Positions 16,538-25,456 of a stretch of 41,030 nucleotides of DNA are shown here, in pieces. This DNA comes from Spirochaetales bacterium. GTDB lineage: Bacteria > Spirochaetota > JAAYUW01. The stretch spans positions 1-41,030 of the forward strand of contig JAAZOT010000011.1 of assembly GCA_012797605.1 (NCBI GenBank), in the 5' to 3' direction. The number at the start of each line of letters is the position of its first letter. The first letter of the stretch is position 1. Under the pieces are notes generated by a model that saw only the letters and a program-made list of their open reading frames with translations, was not told where the DNA came from and ran no database searches. Position numbers and translations under genes: made by a program.

Positions 16538-18715
16538 CTAATTAAACTCTTTTGAACTAAGATAGTATTTCCCTTGCTCATCCATTTTGACAAGTCTAAC
16601 CTTGACTCTATCGCCAACTTTGAATCTTCCATCAATCGATTCTATTCTTTCCTTTGATACTTCACTTATATGAAGCATACCCACGATCTTAGGAACAAAC
16701 TCGACAAGAACTCCATAAGGTAAAAGCTTTTTAACGACACCTGTATAGACTTCATTCAATTTTGGATTTGGATCTATGGTATTTTGAATCATCTGAATTG
16801 TTTGCTCCAAAAGTTCCTTATCTTTATTGGATATTACGACTTTTGCATCGGCTTCTACGCTTATATCACTTCCAGTTTCAGAAATGATGCTTTTTATAAC
16901 CTTTCCACCAGGACCGATTAATGCTCCAACCTTTTCCTCATCTATCTGCATTATATGAATCTTTGGAGCCTTATCTGAAACTTTACAAGGTATATCTTTC
17001 ACGGCATTTTGCATTATATTTAATATATGCATTCTTCCTTTTTTAGCTTGTTCTAGAGCCTTTTCAAAAATTTCAAAAGTAATCCCTTCTATTTTTATAT
17101 CCATCTGAAATCCAGTTATTCCCTTTTCTGTCCCAGCAACCTTAAAATCCATATCTCCAAGATGGTCTTCCATCCCCATGATATCTGAGAGAACAGCGTA
17201 TCTATCCTTCTCTTTGACAAGTCCCATAGCAATACCTGCAACAAGTCTTGGAAGAGGCACACCAGCAGAGTATAAGGACAGAGAAGTACCACAGACAGTT
17301 GCCATAGAACTTGAGCCATTTGATTCAAGTATTTCAGAAACTGTTCTAATAACATAAGGAAAACTATCATATTCTGGAAGCATTGACTCAATGGATCTTT
17401 CAGCTAAATGTCCATGTCCTATCTCTCTTCTTCCAGGAGCACCATATTTGCCTGTTTCCCCTACAGAGAAAGGAGGGAAATTATAGTGTAGCATAAATCT
17501 TTTTGAAAGTTCCCCCTCTATATTATCTAAAACCTGTGCATCGCTTATCGAACCAAGAGTTGTAACAACCAAAGCCTGAGTCTCTCCTCTTGTAAAAAGA
17601 GCAGAACCATGAGTATCATTGAAAAGATTTATTCTGATTGTAATGGGTCTTATTTCATCAACTTTTCTTCCATCTGGTCGAAGCCCTTCTGTTAAAATGC
17701 TTTCTCGCATAAGATTTTTTGTAATACTATCAAAGTAATCATAGTACATTTGCTGAAAATCATCTTCGACATTTTCTTCATCTTCAACAAGCCCTTCCTT
17801 ATCAATATCTTCAAGTAAGTTATTTTTCTTTTCTAAATTAGCATTTTCTTTAATACCAATCTTTTTTTCTTTATATTGTTCCTTAATAAGGGGATAATAT
17901 TTTTGTTTTACCTTTTCAATAGCTTCATCTCTAGCAAGTTTATCGTAGATAAAAAGAGCTTGTTTTAGCTCAGCTTGTACATTTTTCCTTATTACATCAC
18001 TTAAAATTGTATTATCCTCTTCCTCTTCAACCTTTATCTTTTCTTTTCCAACTTCCTTAACTATCTCATTTATCCCTTGAACGATCTTTTGTATCTGGTT
18101 ATGAGCAAATTTACATGCTTCAAGTAAAATCTTCTCATCTACCTCTTTTCCAGCACCTTCAACCATGGTTATAGCATCATATGTGCCAGCTACAACAATA
18201 TCTAAATCCGCTTTTGCGATATCCTCAAGTCTCGGATTTATGACAAATTGATTATTTAAATATGCTACTCTAACAGCACCAATAGGTTTCAAAAATGGAA
18301 TGTCTGAAATCGCAAGTGCAACGGATGATGCGTTAATGGCAAGAATATCTGGAGTATGAACCTGATCTGAAGCTAAAGTATACGATACAACCTGAACCTC
18401 TCTTGTAAATTTCTTTGAAAAAAGTGGTCTTATAGGCCTATCTATAAGCCTTGAAACTAGTATTTCTCTATCTGAAGGCTTTCCCTCTCTTTTTATAAAT
18501 CCTCCAGGGATCTTTCCTGCAGCATATGCCTTTTCAAAATAATGAACCGTAAGAGGGAAAAAATCCTGTTTTGAGTCAGCTCCCATAACAGCAGCAGATA
18601 AAACAGCTGTATCGCCAAAACGAGCCAGTGTTGCACCATTTGCCTGTCTTGCTATAGTACCTATTTCAAATATAAATTTTCCACCATCAAGTAAAATTTC
18701 GAATTCTGTCTTCAT
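16538..18715 (-). CDS. pnp: Polynucleotide phosphorylase
   Basis: 725-residue 3'-5' phosphorolytic exoribonuclease. Order: first RNase PH domain (about 5-220), helical linker, second RNase PH domain (about 345-555) with DFKVAG and the metal-binding aspartate in QMDIK (Asp539), KH domain with IGPGGKVI around 600, and S1 domain to the end. The linker carries an extra acidic, low-complexity stretch at about 285-322 with repeated E, D and K residues, which accounts for the slightly greater than usual length. rpsO lies just upstream, the widespread rpsO-pnp pairing. The leader (18716-18950) is AT-rich and has a weak stem at 18796-18822 that could be an RNase III or self-regulation target. Confidence 0.97.
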   Translation of the reverse strand: MKTEFEILLDGGKFIFEIGTIARQANGATLARFGDTAVLSAAVMGADSKQDFFPLTVHYFEKAYAAGKIPGGFIKREGKPSDREILVSRLIDRPIRPLFSKKFTREVQVVSYTLASDQVHTPDILAINASSVALAISDIPFLKPIGAVRVAYLNNQFVINPRLEDIAKADLDIVVAGTYDAITMVEGAGKEVDEKILLEACKFAHNQIQKIVQGINEIVKEVGKEKIKVEEEEDNTILSDVIRKNVQAELKQALFIYDKLARDEAIEKVKQKYYPLIKEQYKEKKIGIKENANLEKKNNLLEDIDKEGLVEDEENVEDDFQQMYYDYFDSITKNLMRESILTEGLRPDGRKVDEIRPITIRINLFNDTHGSALFTRGETQALVVTTLGSISDAQVLDNIEGELSKRFMLHYNFPPFSVGETGKYGAPGRREIGHGHLAERSIESMLPEYDSFPYVIRTVSEILESNGSSSMATVCGTSLSLYSAGVPLPRLVAGIAMGLVKEKDRYAVLSDIMGMEDHLGDMDFKVAGTEKGITGFQMDIKIEGITFEIFEKALEQAKKGRMHILNIMQNAVKDIPCKVSDKAPKIHIMQIDEEKVGALIGPGGKVIKSIISETGSDISVEADAKVVISNKDKELLEQTIQMIQNTIDPNPKLNEVYTGVVKKLLPYGVLVEFVPKIVGMLHISEVSKERIESIDGRFKVGDRVKVRLVKMDEQGKYYLSSKEFN

Positions 18716-18944
18716 AAATTTATTTCCTTAATAAAATTTTCTAAATCAATTAATTATCTAAAGCTTTCTTAAATAGATTTCTTCAATATCTTTGTTCAAT
18801 CATAAGATAAAAATTATGTTGATTATTATAAAAATCAAGATTTATTTTGAATCTTTTCACGAACTTTCAACGCCAATATTTATATGCAATAAAATCTTAA
18901 TAAACTTAAAAATTTAATAAAATTCTAATAAATTAAAATATATA

Positions 18945-18984
18945 AAAAATAAACCCCTCCTTTTATTAAAAAAGAAAGAGGGGT
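18945..18984 (-). terminator. Likely terminator after rpsO
   Basis: ACCCCTC (from 18953) pairs with GAGGGGT (to 18984), and the stem can extend through A/T pairs with one mismatch. On the minus strand it is followed by a U-rich run. It falls 8 bases after the rpsO stop, so it probably attenuates readthrough into pnp, which then needs its own promoter or partial readthrough. Confidence 0.7.
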
Positions 18985-18991
18985 ATAAAAA

Positions 18992-19261
18992 TTATTTTCT
19001 AAGGTTAAGCTCTTTAATAAGGTCTCTATATCTTGTAATGTCTTTATTTTTAAGATATTCGAGTAATTTTCTTCTCTGTCCAACAAGTTTTAAAAGCCCT
19101 CTTCTAGAAGAATGATCATGTTTATTATTTTGAAGATGATTTGTTAAATTATTTATTCTTTCTGTTATAAGAGCAACCTGAACTTCGATTGAACCTGTAT
19201 CTTTTTCATTTTTGCCAAATTTTTTTATAACATCTAGTTTGCTTTCATGAGTAATAGGCAT
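18992..19261 (-). CDS. rpsO: 30S ribosomal protein S15
   Basis: 89 residues, the standard length for bS15/uS15. The helical pattern with '[18 protein letters not shown]' at about 22-39 and the 16S-binding segment [20 protein letters not shown] (48-67 region, here [12 protein letters not shown]) are unmistakable. It binds the central domain of 16S rRNA early in 30S assembly and often regulates its own mRNA. A ribosome site GTGGGAGAAAT precedes the ATG. dapF-like gene ends 36 bases upstream, so co-transcription is likely. Confidence 0.97.
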   Translation of the reverse strand: MPITHESKLDVIKKFGKNEKDTGSIEVQVALITERINNLTNHLQNNKHDHSSRRGLLKLVGQRRKLLEYLKNKDITRYRDLIKELNLRK

Positions 19262-19297
19262 TGTTAATTTCTCCCACTTCTTTTCATAAACAAATAA

Positions 19298-20248
19298 CTA
19301 ATTTTGAAATTTGTCAAGAAAAGTTGAAATAAAAAACTTTCCTGAAAAAATATATTTTACCTTTCCTGTTTGAATTATATTAAAATCTTCTCCTATAAAA
19401 ACTTTTAACCTTCCACCTGGCATAAAAACTTCAACTTCTTTATCTACAAGACCCTTTTTGAAAGAAGTTGCAGCTGCTGCACAGGCACTTGAACCTGAGG
19501 CAAGAGTATAACCACTGCCTCTTTCAAATATTTCTATTTTGATGCTTTTTGGATTTAAGACCTCGACAAACTGAACATTTGTTTTGTTCGCAAATGCGTT
19601 ATTTGTTTCAATGCTTTTACCATAATTTTTTGCAAGACTTTCATCTACCCTATCTACCATTATGACAAAGTGAGGATTACCTATGGATAGATAAGTTCCT
19701 CTGAATTTTATTTTTTCTTTTTCATTCATCTGGTTATACGCTATAACTTCTAACTCGTCTTCATAAAATTCTATCTTCCCCATCTCTATGCTTATTGTCT
19801 TATCATCATTAAAAATGGATCTTACTATCCCACCATTTGTATTAATTTCAATAGATTTTCCATCCAATTTTTCATCTATCCCTTTACACTTTTTAAAATA
19901 ACCTTTATCTAAGAGATACTGACTAAAAATTCTAAGGCCATTCCCACTTTTTTCAGCCTCAGATCCATCCGAATTGAATATTCTAACAGATATTGATTTT
20001 CCCTTTCTCAAAGATTTACTTAAAAATTTACCGAAAGGTAAATTTAAATATTTTCCTAAATATCTATTTAAAGGTCTTTCGAAAATAGGTCCTAAAAGTA
20101 TACCATCTGCACCAATGCCAAAGTTTCTGTTGCAAATATTTTCTATAATTTTTGAATCTGGCTCAAAATCATTTTCATTGGGATCTATAACTATGTAATC
20201 ATTCCCCAAAGCAGAATACTTAAAAAAATTAATCTCTTTTTCTCTCAT
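19298..20248 (-). CDS. DapF-like epimerase homologue lacking both catalytic cysteines
   Basis: 316 residues of the diaminopimelate epimerase fold: N-terminal KYSALGNDYIVID, central IFNSDGSEAEKSGNGLRIF, GNPHFV at about 188, and the C-terminal 'R.SG.T.ASGSSACAAA'. In DapF two cysteines act as acid and base, in CGNG and ACGTG. Here these positions are Ser101 (AGT) and Ser251 (TCA), while the non-catalytic cysteine five residues after the second (Cys256) is kept. An insertion at about 55-85 (basic and aromatic) is also unusual. The fold should be intact, but normal two-base epimerisation would be impaired, so it may act on another substrate, be a dehydratase or isomerase, or be non-catalytic. Canonical DapF activity should not be assumed. 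Confidence 0.85.
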   Translation of the reverse strand: MREKEINFFKYSALGNDYIVIDPNENDFEPDSKIIENICNRNFGIGADGILLGPIFERPLNRYLGKYLNLPFGKFLSKSLRKGKSISVRIFNSDGSEAEKSGNGLRIFSQYLLDKGYFKKCKGIDEKLDGKSIEINTNGGIVRSIFNDDKTISIEMGKIEFYEDELEVIAYNQMNEKEKIKFRGTYLSIGNPHFVIMVDRVDESLAKNYGKSIETNNAFANKTNVQFVEVLNPKSIKIEIFERGSGYTLASGSSACAAAATSFKKGLVDKEVEVFMPGGRLKVFIGEDFNIIQTGKVKYIFSGKFFISTFLDKFQN

Positions 20249-20262
20249 TTTCTCTTTTTATT

Positions 20263-20292
20263 TAATATTTGTCCAAATAATATTTGTCCAAA
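20263..20292. repeat. Two exact tandem copies of a 15-bp unit upstream of the dapF-like gene
   Basis: TAATATTTGTCCAAA occurs at 20263-20277 and 20278-20292 head to tail. It lies between ahcY and the dapF-like start. The inner GTCCAAA is one of the few non-AT words in the spacer; no binding protein is known. Confidence 0.8.
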
Positions 20293-20334
20293 ATTTATTT
20301 AATATTTTTTTAATATTTTTTTTCATTACTATTT

Positions 20335-21741
20335 TCAATATCTATACATTTCACTCTTATAAGGTCCATCTATATTTACACCTATATATTTTGCCTGCTT
20401 TTCACTAAGTTTTGTAAGTTTAGCGCCCAACTTTTCAAGATGAAGTCTTGCAACTTCTTCATCTAGATGCTTTGGAAGGCAAAAAACATCTATTTCATGT
20501 TTATTTGTAAATAGTTCAATCTGTGCAAGAACCTGATTTGAAAATGAGCAACTCATAACAAATGAAGGATGCCCTTGAGCACATCCCAAATTTACAAGTC
20601 TTCCTTCTGCAAGCAAAATTATACAATGCCCATCTTCAAATTCAAACTTATCTACCTGAGGTTTTATGGTTGTTCTTTTAATGTTAGGGTAATTTATGAG
20701 TCTATCTACCTGAATCTCATCGTCAAAATGCCCAATATTACAAATAATTGCACCATCTTTCATTTTAAGCATATGCTCGAGTGTTATAACATCACAATTT
20801 CCAGTTGCAGTGACATAAATATCTGCATAACTAAGAGTATCTTCAACAGTCAAAACATTGTAACCTTCCATAGAAGCTTGCAAAGCGCATATAGGATCTA
20901 TTTCTGTAACAATTACCTTCGCACCAAATCCTCTCATAGATTGAGCGCAACCTTTACCAACATCACCATAGCCGCAAACAACGACTGTCTTACCTGCGAC
21001 CATGACATTTGTAGCCCTTTTTATACCATCTGCCAAAGATTCCCTACAACCATAAAGGTTATCAAACTTGCTTTTTGTAACCGAATCATTGACATTTATG
21101 GCTGGGAAAAGCAAACTACCCTCTTTTTTCCTCTCATATAATCTATGAACCCCAGTTGTTGTCTCTTCAGAAACGCCTCTAATCTTTTTTGCAATATTTG
21201 TCCATCTTTTTGGATACTTTTCAATCTCGTCGACAATAAGCCTTTGCATTATGGCAAGTTCTTTATTTTCACTTGAAATCTTTGGTATTTTACCTGTTTT
21301 TTCAAACTCTTTTTCCAATCTTACAGCTTCATGGACAAAAAGTGTTGCATCCCCTCCATCATCGACTATTAGATCTGGTCCTTCTGTTTCTGAAAATAAA
21401 AGTGCCTGTTTGGTGCACCACCAGTATTCTTCCAAGGTCTCCCCTTTCCAGGCAAATACAGGTACCCCTCTTTTAGCAATTGCAGCTGCTGCATGGTCTT
21501 GAGTGGAAAAAATATTGCATGAAGCCCATCTAACAGATGCTCCAAGATCGATCAATGTCTCTATCAGCACTGCAGTTTGCAAAGTCATATGTAAAGAACC
21601 GGATATCTTTGCACCACTAAGTGGTTTTTTACTAGCATATTTTTTACGAATAGCCATGAGCCCGGGCATCTCTTTTTCAGCAAGTTCTATCTCAAGCCTT
21701 CCCCAGTCTGCTAAAGAGATATCTTTCACCTTATAATCCAT
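20335..21741 (-). CDS. ahcY: S-adenosylhomocysteine hydrolase
   Basis: 468-residue NAD-dependent enzyme splitting S-adenosylhomocysteine into adenosine and homocysteine, which relieves product inhibition of methyltransferases. Features are the N-terminal '[20 protein letters not shown]', the substrate segment [10 protein letters not shown], 'DDGGDAT', the Rossmann motif [13 protein letters not shown] at about 252-264, and the C-terminal [10 protein letters not shown] tail whose lysine and tyrosine enter the neighbouring subunit. The ATG at 21741 is chosen because GGAGGGG lies just upstream; the longer frame from 21753 overlaps that site. Genes dapF-like and rpsO follow. No SAH-responsive riboswitch motif is visible in the AT-rich leader. 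Confidence 0.97.
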   Translation of the reverse strand: MDYKVKDISLADWGRLEIELAEKEMPGLMAIRKKYASKKPLSGAKISGSLHMTLQTAVLIETLIDLGASVRWASCNIFSTQDHAAAAIAKRGVPVFAWKGETLEEYWWCTKQALLFSETEGPDLIVDDGGDATLFVHEAVRLEKEFEKTGKIPKISSENKELAIMQRLIVDEIEKYPKRWTNIAKKIRGVSEETTTGVHRLYERKKEGSLLFPAINVNDSVTKSKFDNLYGCRESLADGIKRATNVMVAGKTVVVCGYGDVGKGCAQSMRGFGAKVIVTEIDPICALQASMEGYNVLTVEDTLSYADIYVTATGNCDVITLEHMLKMKDGAIICNIGHFDDEIQVDRLINYPNIKRTTIKPQVDKFEFEDGHCIILLAEGRLVNLGCAQGHPSFVMSCSFSNQVLAQIELFTNKHEIDVFCLPKHLDEEVARLHLEKLGAKLTKLSEKQAKYIGVNIDGPYKSEMYRY

Positions 21742-21751
21742 TTTCCCCTCC

Positions 21752-21787
21752 ATTTTATTCTATATTTTATTCTATATTTTATTCTAA
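21752..21787. repeat. Three tandem copies of a 12-bp unit in the ahcY leader
   Basis: ATTTTATTCTAT repeats at 21752-21763, 21764-21775 and, with one change, 21776-21787. On the ahcY sense strand it reads ATAGAATAAAAT, directly before the ribosome site. Each copy contains a TATAGAAT-like -10 match, so repeat number could change promoter or leader strength. Confidence 0.85.
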
Positions 21788-21941
21788 TTAACTTTTTCGA
21801 GTTTTCTTACAAAAATAAAATATAAGTTTTTGGTATTATGATCAATTGAAATATCTTTTTTTTAAAAATAATTACAAGAAAAATTTTATTGTATTTTCTT
21901 AAATATTTCTTAAAATTGTTGAAGAAGTATTGGAGGTTTTT

Positions 21942-22727
21942 GTGCTTAAAAAAAGGGTTGAAGGGATAAAGATAAAAAGTGGTGCAGAGACTTATTATAA
22001 TTATATCTCAAAAGATATTGGTGTCTTTCTGATTCATGGCTTTACTGGTTCTCCAGCAGAGATGATCCCTTTTGCAAAGAGATTTGAAAGCAAAGGTTTT
22101 TCTGTATATTGTCCAAGACTTGCAGGACATGGAACAGATATAAAAGATTTCGTTAATACCACAGTCGATCAGTGGTATCAAAGTGCATTTGATCAGTATC
22201 TTGAATTCAAAAGCAAGGTAAAAAAAACATATATTGTAGGTCTTTCTCTTGGTGGTCAAATTGCAACATACCTTTCTTACATAGTTGGATGTGAAAAACT
22301 CGCCCTTTTTTCAACTCCCTATGATCTACCAGATCCAAAGATGAAATACGCAAGAGCGATTTCGATCCTTATAAAAAAAATAAAGAAAAAAGAAGAAAAA
22401 CCATCTGTTTTCCTTGAAAAAGCAAGAACCCAAATGGTAAATTATAGCGACTCTCCCTACCACTATACTAAACCGATCTATCAACTTTATAAAAGTTTCA
22501 AGTTTTTTCATTATTACATAAGGAAGACCAATGTCCCGATTTTTATAGCTCAATCTGAGCTTGACCCTGTTTCTTCATTTAAGTCCCCTCAAAAAATATT
22601 CAATAAATCCAAATCTTCTAAAATAAAACAGATGAAGTACTTAAAAAAATCTTCCCATGTAATAACTCTCGATTATGAGGCAGATGAACTATTTTCAATG
22701 ACTCATGATTTTTTCTTGACAAATTAA
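21942..22727 (+). CDS. Alpha/beta-hydrolase, carboxylesterase/monoacylglycerol lipase type
   Basis: About 261 residues, cytoplasmic, no signal peptide. HGFTGSPAEM near residue 28 gives the oxyanion-hole HGF-G; the nucleophile is Ser102 in GLSLGG; Asp208 in ELDPVSS and His239 in SSHVITLD complete a catalytic triad. This matches Est30-type carboxylesterases and bacterial monoacylglycerol lipases. The GTG at 21942 is chosen because GGAGG lies five bases upstream; the TTG at 21930 overlaps it. The gene starts the plus-strand run leading into rpmF and the fatty acid genes, suggesting lipid turnover, but the substrate is unknown. Confidence 0.88.
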   Translation: MLKKRVEGIKIKSGAETYYNYISKDIGVFLIHGFTGSPAEMIPFAKRFESKGFSVYCPRLAGHGTDIKDFVNTTVDQWYQSAFDQYLEFKSKVKKTYIVGLSLGGQIATYLSYIVGCEKLALFSTPYDLPDPKMKYARAISILIKKIKKKEEKPSVFLEKARTQMVNYSDSPYHYTKPIYQLYKSFKFFHYYIRKTNVPIFIAQSELDPVSSFKSPQKIFNKSKSSKIKQMKYLKKSSHVITLDYEADELFSMTHDFFLTN

Positions 22728-22785
22728 AGAACTAAGTATTTTTAAGTGGATTTAAATAACTTAATATATTTTTAAGGATATAAAT

Positions 22786-22998
22786 ATGGCAGTACCAAAA
22801 AAGCGTCCTTCTCATGCGAGAACATTTAGAAGAAAAAGAGCAAATGAAAAAAGAGAACTTGTAACTGTTGGAGTTTGCCCAACATGTGAATCCCCAGTAT
22901 TACCACATCATGCATGTCCTTCTTGTGGCCATTACAAAGGCAAAGAAGTAAAACCAGTTTTAGAAAAGGAAAAGAAAGCAAAAAAAGAAAAGAAATAG
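22786..22998 (+). CDS. rpmF: 50S ribosomal protein L32
   Basis: 70 residues. The N-terminus MAVPKKRPSHARTFRRKR and the four-cysteine zinc ribbon (CPTC at about 39-42 and CPSC at about 52-55) identify bL32. The C-terminal lysine- and glutamate-rich tail is longer than in most relatives. It is followed by a strong hairpin and then plsX, the common rpmF-plsX-fab arrangement that couples ribosome and membrane lipid synthesis. Confidence 0.96.
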   Translation: MAVPKKRPSHARTFRRKRANEKRELVTVGVCPTCESPVLPHHACPSCGHYKGKEVKPVLEKEKKAKKEKK

Positions 22999-23022
22999 TT
23001 TATTGCATTTTTAAAACTCAAC

Positions 23023-23080
23023 AAAATGCAGCTTAAGTATAATGTCGATTTGCATTATACTTAAGCTGCATTTTATTTTA
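23023..23080 (+). terminator. 22-bp perfect stem-loop between rpmF and plsX
   Basis: Arms 23023-23044 and 23053-23074 are exact complements (22 bp) with an 8-base loop. The left arm starts AAAATGCAGCTTAAG. A T-rich tract follows, so it is a plausible terminator for rpmF. Such a long perfect duplex is also a good RNase III substrate, and rnc is four genes downstream. Confidence 0.75.
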
Positions 23081-23188
23081 ATCTTTTAATAATTTTTAAG
23101 TTTAGCCTTTATTTTTTTAGGAAAGTAATATTATAGTGATAAGAGTTTTCTATAGATTTTTTATTATAATTATTTAGTAAAGGTTTTT

Positions 23189-24214
23189 ATGAAAATAGCA
23201 GTAGATGTAATGAGTGGAGATAATCCTGCAGAAGAGCTAATAGAAGGTGTTTGCAGGTATATTTCTAAATTCAAAGATGAAGTTATTATTATTGGTGATG
23301 AAAAAAGGATAAAGAAAAAGCTTCTCCTTCATCCTTTTGAGAAAAAATATATAGAAATAATTCATACCGATCAAATTATCACAATGAATGACAGCCCTAC
23401 CGAGGGTTACAAAAAAAAGAAAAATGCCTCTGTTACAGTTGCTGCAAGACTAGTCAAGGAGAAAAAAGCAACTGGATTCTTCTCCCCAGGCAATACTGGT
23501 GCGGCTCTTGTTGCATCTTTATTCGAGATAGGGAAAATTAAAAATATATCAAGACCGGCAATAGCTGCCGTTTTACCAAGTTTAACTGGTTCTACAATTC
23601 TTATTGATGCTGGTGCAAATGTCGATTGTAAACCTCATTTCATTTTCGAATTTGCCATTATGGCTTCAGTTTTTTGCAAAAATGTATTGAAGATTGAAAC
23701 TCCAAGAGTTGGCTTATTAAGTAATGGTGAAGAAGATGAAAAAGGTAATGAATTATCCTTAAAAGTATTTTCATTACTTAAAGATAATGGATACAATGGC
23801 AAAATGTTTCAATTTGTAGGTAATGTCGAAGGATACGACCTGTTTAATGGAAGTGTCGATATTGTAGTAACAGATGGTTTTACTGGCAATATAGCATTAA
23901 AGACAGCTGAAGGTGTTTCAAAAATAATCTTTAAGATACTGAAAGAAGAGATACAGAAAAGTTTTATCTCAAAAATTGGCGCATTACTCTTAAAATCATC
24001 TTTTAGAAAACTTAAAAAAAGGATAGATGTAAATGAATATGGTGGAGCCCCTCTACTTGGAATAGATGGAAATGTAATAATAGGTCATGGCGCTTCAAAT
24101 GCAAAGGCGACTTATAACGCTTTAAAAACTTTAAGATATATGGATCAATTCAAACTTCATTATCATCTTGAAGAAGCCTTTTCAGAAAAAACTCAAACTA
24201 ATAAACATAACTAA
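23189..24214 (+). CDS. plsX: Phosphate acyltransferase PlsX
   Basis: 341 residues. PlsX makes acyl-phosphate from acyl-ACP, the first committed step of phospholipid synthesis, at the inner face of the membrane. Family marks are IAVDVMSGDNP at the start, 'SGNTGA'-type segment (FSPGNTGAAL), GANVDCKP, LLSNGEEDEKG, DGFTGNIALK and 'GGAPLLGIDGNVIIGHG'. Length is typical. The ATG at 23189 has a weak upstream AGG. The stop lies inside the first copy of a 13-bp tandem repeat, so the final residues QTNKHN come from repeat DNA. fabD follows after 306 bases. Confidence 0.96.
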   Translation: MKIAVDVMSGDNPAEELIEGVCRYISKFKDEVIIIGDEKRIKKKLLLHPFEKKYIEIIHTDQIITMNDSPTEGYKKKKNASVTVAARLVKEKKATGFFSPGNTGAALVASLFEIGKIKNISRPAIAAVLPSLTGSTILIDAGANVDCKPHFIFEFAIMASVFCKNVLKIETPRVGLLSNGEEDEKGNELSLKVFSLLKDNGYNGKMFQFVGNVEGYDLFNGSVDIVVTDGFTGNIALKTAEGVSKIIFKILKEEIQKSFISKIGALLLKSSFRKLKKRIDVNEYGGAPLLGIDGNVIIGHGASNAKATYNALKTLRYMDQFKLHYHLEEAFSEKTQTNKHN

Positions 24215-24254
24215 TAAACATAACTAATAAACATAACTAATAAACATAATTAAT
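24203..24254. repeat. Four tandem 13-bp repeats over the plsX stop
   Basis: AAACATAACTAAT is exact at 24203-24215, 24216-24228 and 24229-24241, with one change at 24242-24254. The plsX stop (24212-24214) is in the first copy. Decayed variants (AACTAAC) continue to about 24298. Confidence 0.9.
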
Positions 24255-24520
24255 AAACTCAAACTAACAAATATAACTAACAAACTAAATTAACAAGCTT
24301 AAATAACAAAATTAAATAATAAAATTAAATAATAAATCTAGTCAAAAATTGAGATTCAAAATAGTAGTAAAAATCAGATTAAAAAATAAGATTAAAAGAA
24401 TTATAAAAAATTTTTGTTGATTATTTTTTTTATTTTTGTATTTTCTGTTTGACCAGGTGGTTAATAAAATTTGTTATATAAAGTTGTAAACTGTTAACCC
24501 CTTTATTTTTGGAGTAAATA
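24255..24520. other. AT-rich spacer before fabD with further 13-bp duplication
   Basis: The spacer has no ORF. AAATTAAATAATA is duplicated exactly at 24309-24321 and 24322-24334. Most of the DNA appears to have grown by short duplications. The last 75 bases hold the candidate fabD promoter and an ACCA-GG-TGGT inverted repeat (24453-24462) that overlaps it and could be an operator. The leader before fabD ends with GGAG, 9 bases upstream. Confidence 0.6.
24450..24478 (+). promoter_or_regulatory. Candidate promoter of the fabD-acpP unit
   Basis: TTGACC (24450-24455) and TGTTAT (24473-24478) are spaced by 17 bases and resemble sigma-70 boxes. The start would be about 35 bases before fabD. The overlapping ACCAGGTGGT palindrome is a possible regulator site. 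Assigned by consensus match only. Confidence 0.45.
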
Positions 24521-25423
24521 ATGAAAGTATTTATTTTCCCAGGTCAGGGTAGTCAATACTCTGGCATGGCAAAAAAACTATATGACAGATATGACTTAGC
24601 AAAAGATTACTATGATAAAGCAAAAAAAATCATAGGTTCTCAGGTCGTAGAACTTGGTTTTGATGCAGACGAAGAGACTTTGAAACTTACGCAAAATTCT
24701 CAAATCTCCATTTTCCTTTATAGCTACATTCTGTATATCTGTCTTGTTGACTCCAATAAAATAGAAGTTGAAAAAGATGATTATTTTATAGGACATTCAC
24801 TTGGAGAAATCTCAGCTTTAGCTGCAAGTAAAACCTTTAGTTTTGAAGATGCTGCTAAGTTTGTAAGATTTCGTGGTGAAGCTATGGGTAGTATAAAGAT
24901 AGATAACCCAATAATGGCAGCCCTATTAAAACCAGATATTGCCAAAATTGAAGATGTTTTTAAGGAAGAGTACAAGGATAAATTATTCATTGCAAATTTA
25001 AACTCACCTTCTCAAGTAGTAGTTAGTGGCTTAAAAACAGATTTTGATTCTTTCAATTCAAAATACCAGAAAACTTTATTCATAAAATCTATTCCATTAA
25101 AAGTATCTGCTCCTTTCCACTCCCCTTTCATGAAAGAAGCTGAATTAAAAGTCGAAAACGAGATTCAAAAGTATGGTTTTGATGTTGAAAAAGCAGATAG
25201 AGTAATATCAAATAAGTATGCTAAGCATTACGAAAACAGTGATAAAGCTATAAAAAGCACTATTTCAAGCTCAATCACATCTCAAGTAAGATGGATTGAC
25301 TCTATTTTATATATCAAATCAAAAGGATATAGTAGTTACTTTGAAATTGGACCAAAATCTATTTTGGTTCCCTTTATAAAAGAGATAGATGCAGAAGCAA
25401 TTGCTCAATGCTTCATAGATTAA
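24521..25423 (+). CDS. fabD: Malonyl-CoA:ACP transacylase
   Basis: 300 residues. FabD moves malonyl from CoA to ACP, supplying extender units for type II fatty acid synthesis. FPGQGSQYSGM opens the protein; the nucleophile Ser93 is in GHSLGE; His200 in PFHSPFM is the catalytic base. An 'SPSQVVVSG' segment is also typical. The length is standard. acpP follows 34 bases later, without the fabG that commonly lies between them. Confidence 0.96.
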   Translation: MKVFIFPGQGSQYSGMAKKLYDRYDLAKDYYDKAKKIIGSQVVELGFDADEETLKLTQNSQISIFLYSYILYICLVDSNKIEVEKDDYFIGHSLGEISALAASKTFSFEDAAKFVRFRGEAMGSIKIDNPIMAALLKPDIAKIEDVFKEEYKDKLFIANLNSPSQVVVSGLKTDFDSFNSKYQKTLFIKSIPLKVSAPFHSPFMKEAELKVENEIQKYGFDVEKADRVISNKYAKHYENSDKAIKSTISSSITSQVRWIDSILYIKSKGYSSYFEIGPKSILVPFIKEIDAEAIAQCFID

Positions 25424-25456
25424 CATTTGTTGGCTTTTCAAATTAAGGAGGAAAAA

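Noticed and set aside
19298-20248. Sequencing error as the cause of Ser/Ser in the DapF homologue
   Set aside because: The two sites use AGT and TCA; TCA needs two base changes from a Cys codon, and the frame is clean.
20569-21141. 190-codon open frame opposite ahcY
   Set aside because: It is a shadow of ahcY, with no ribosome site and no family motif.
21742-21941. SAH riboswitch for ahcY
   Set aside because: The leader is almost wholly A/T and has no GC-rich pseudoknot.
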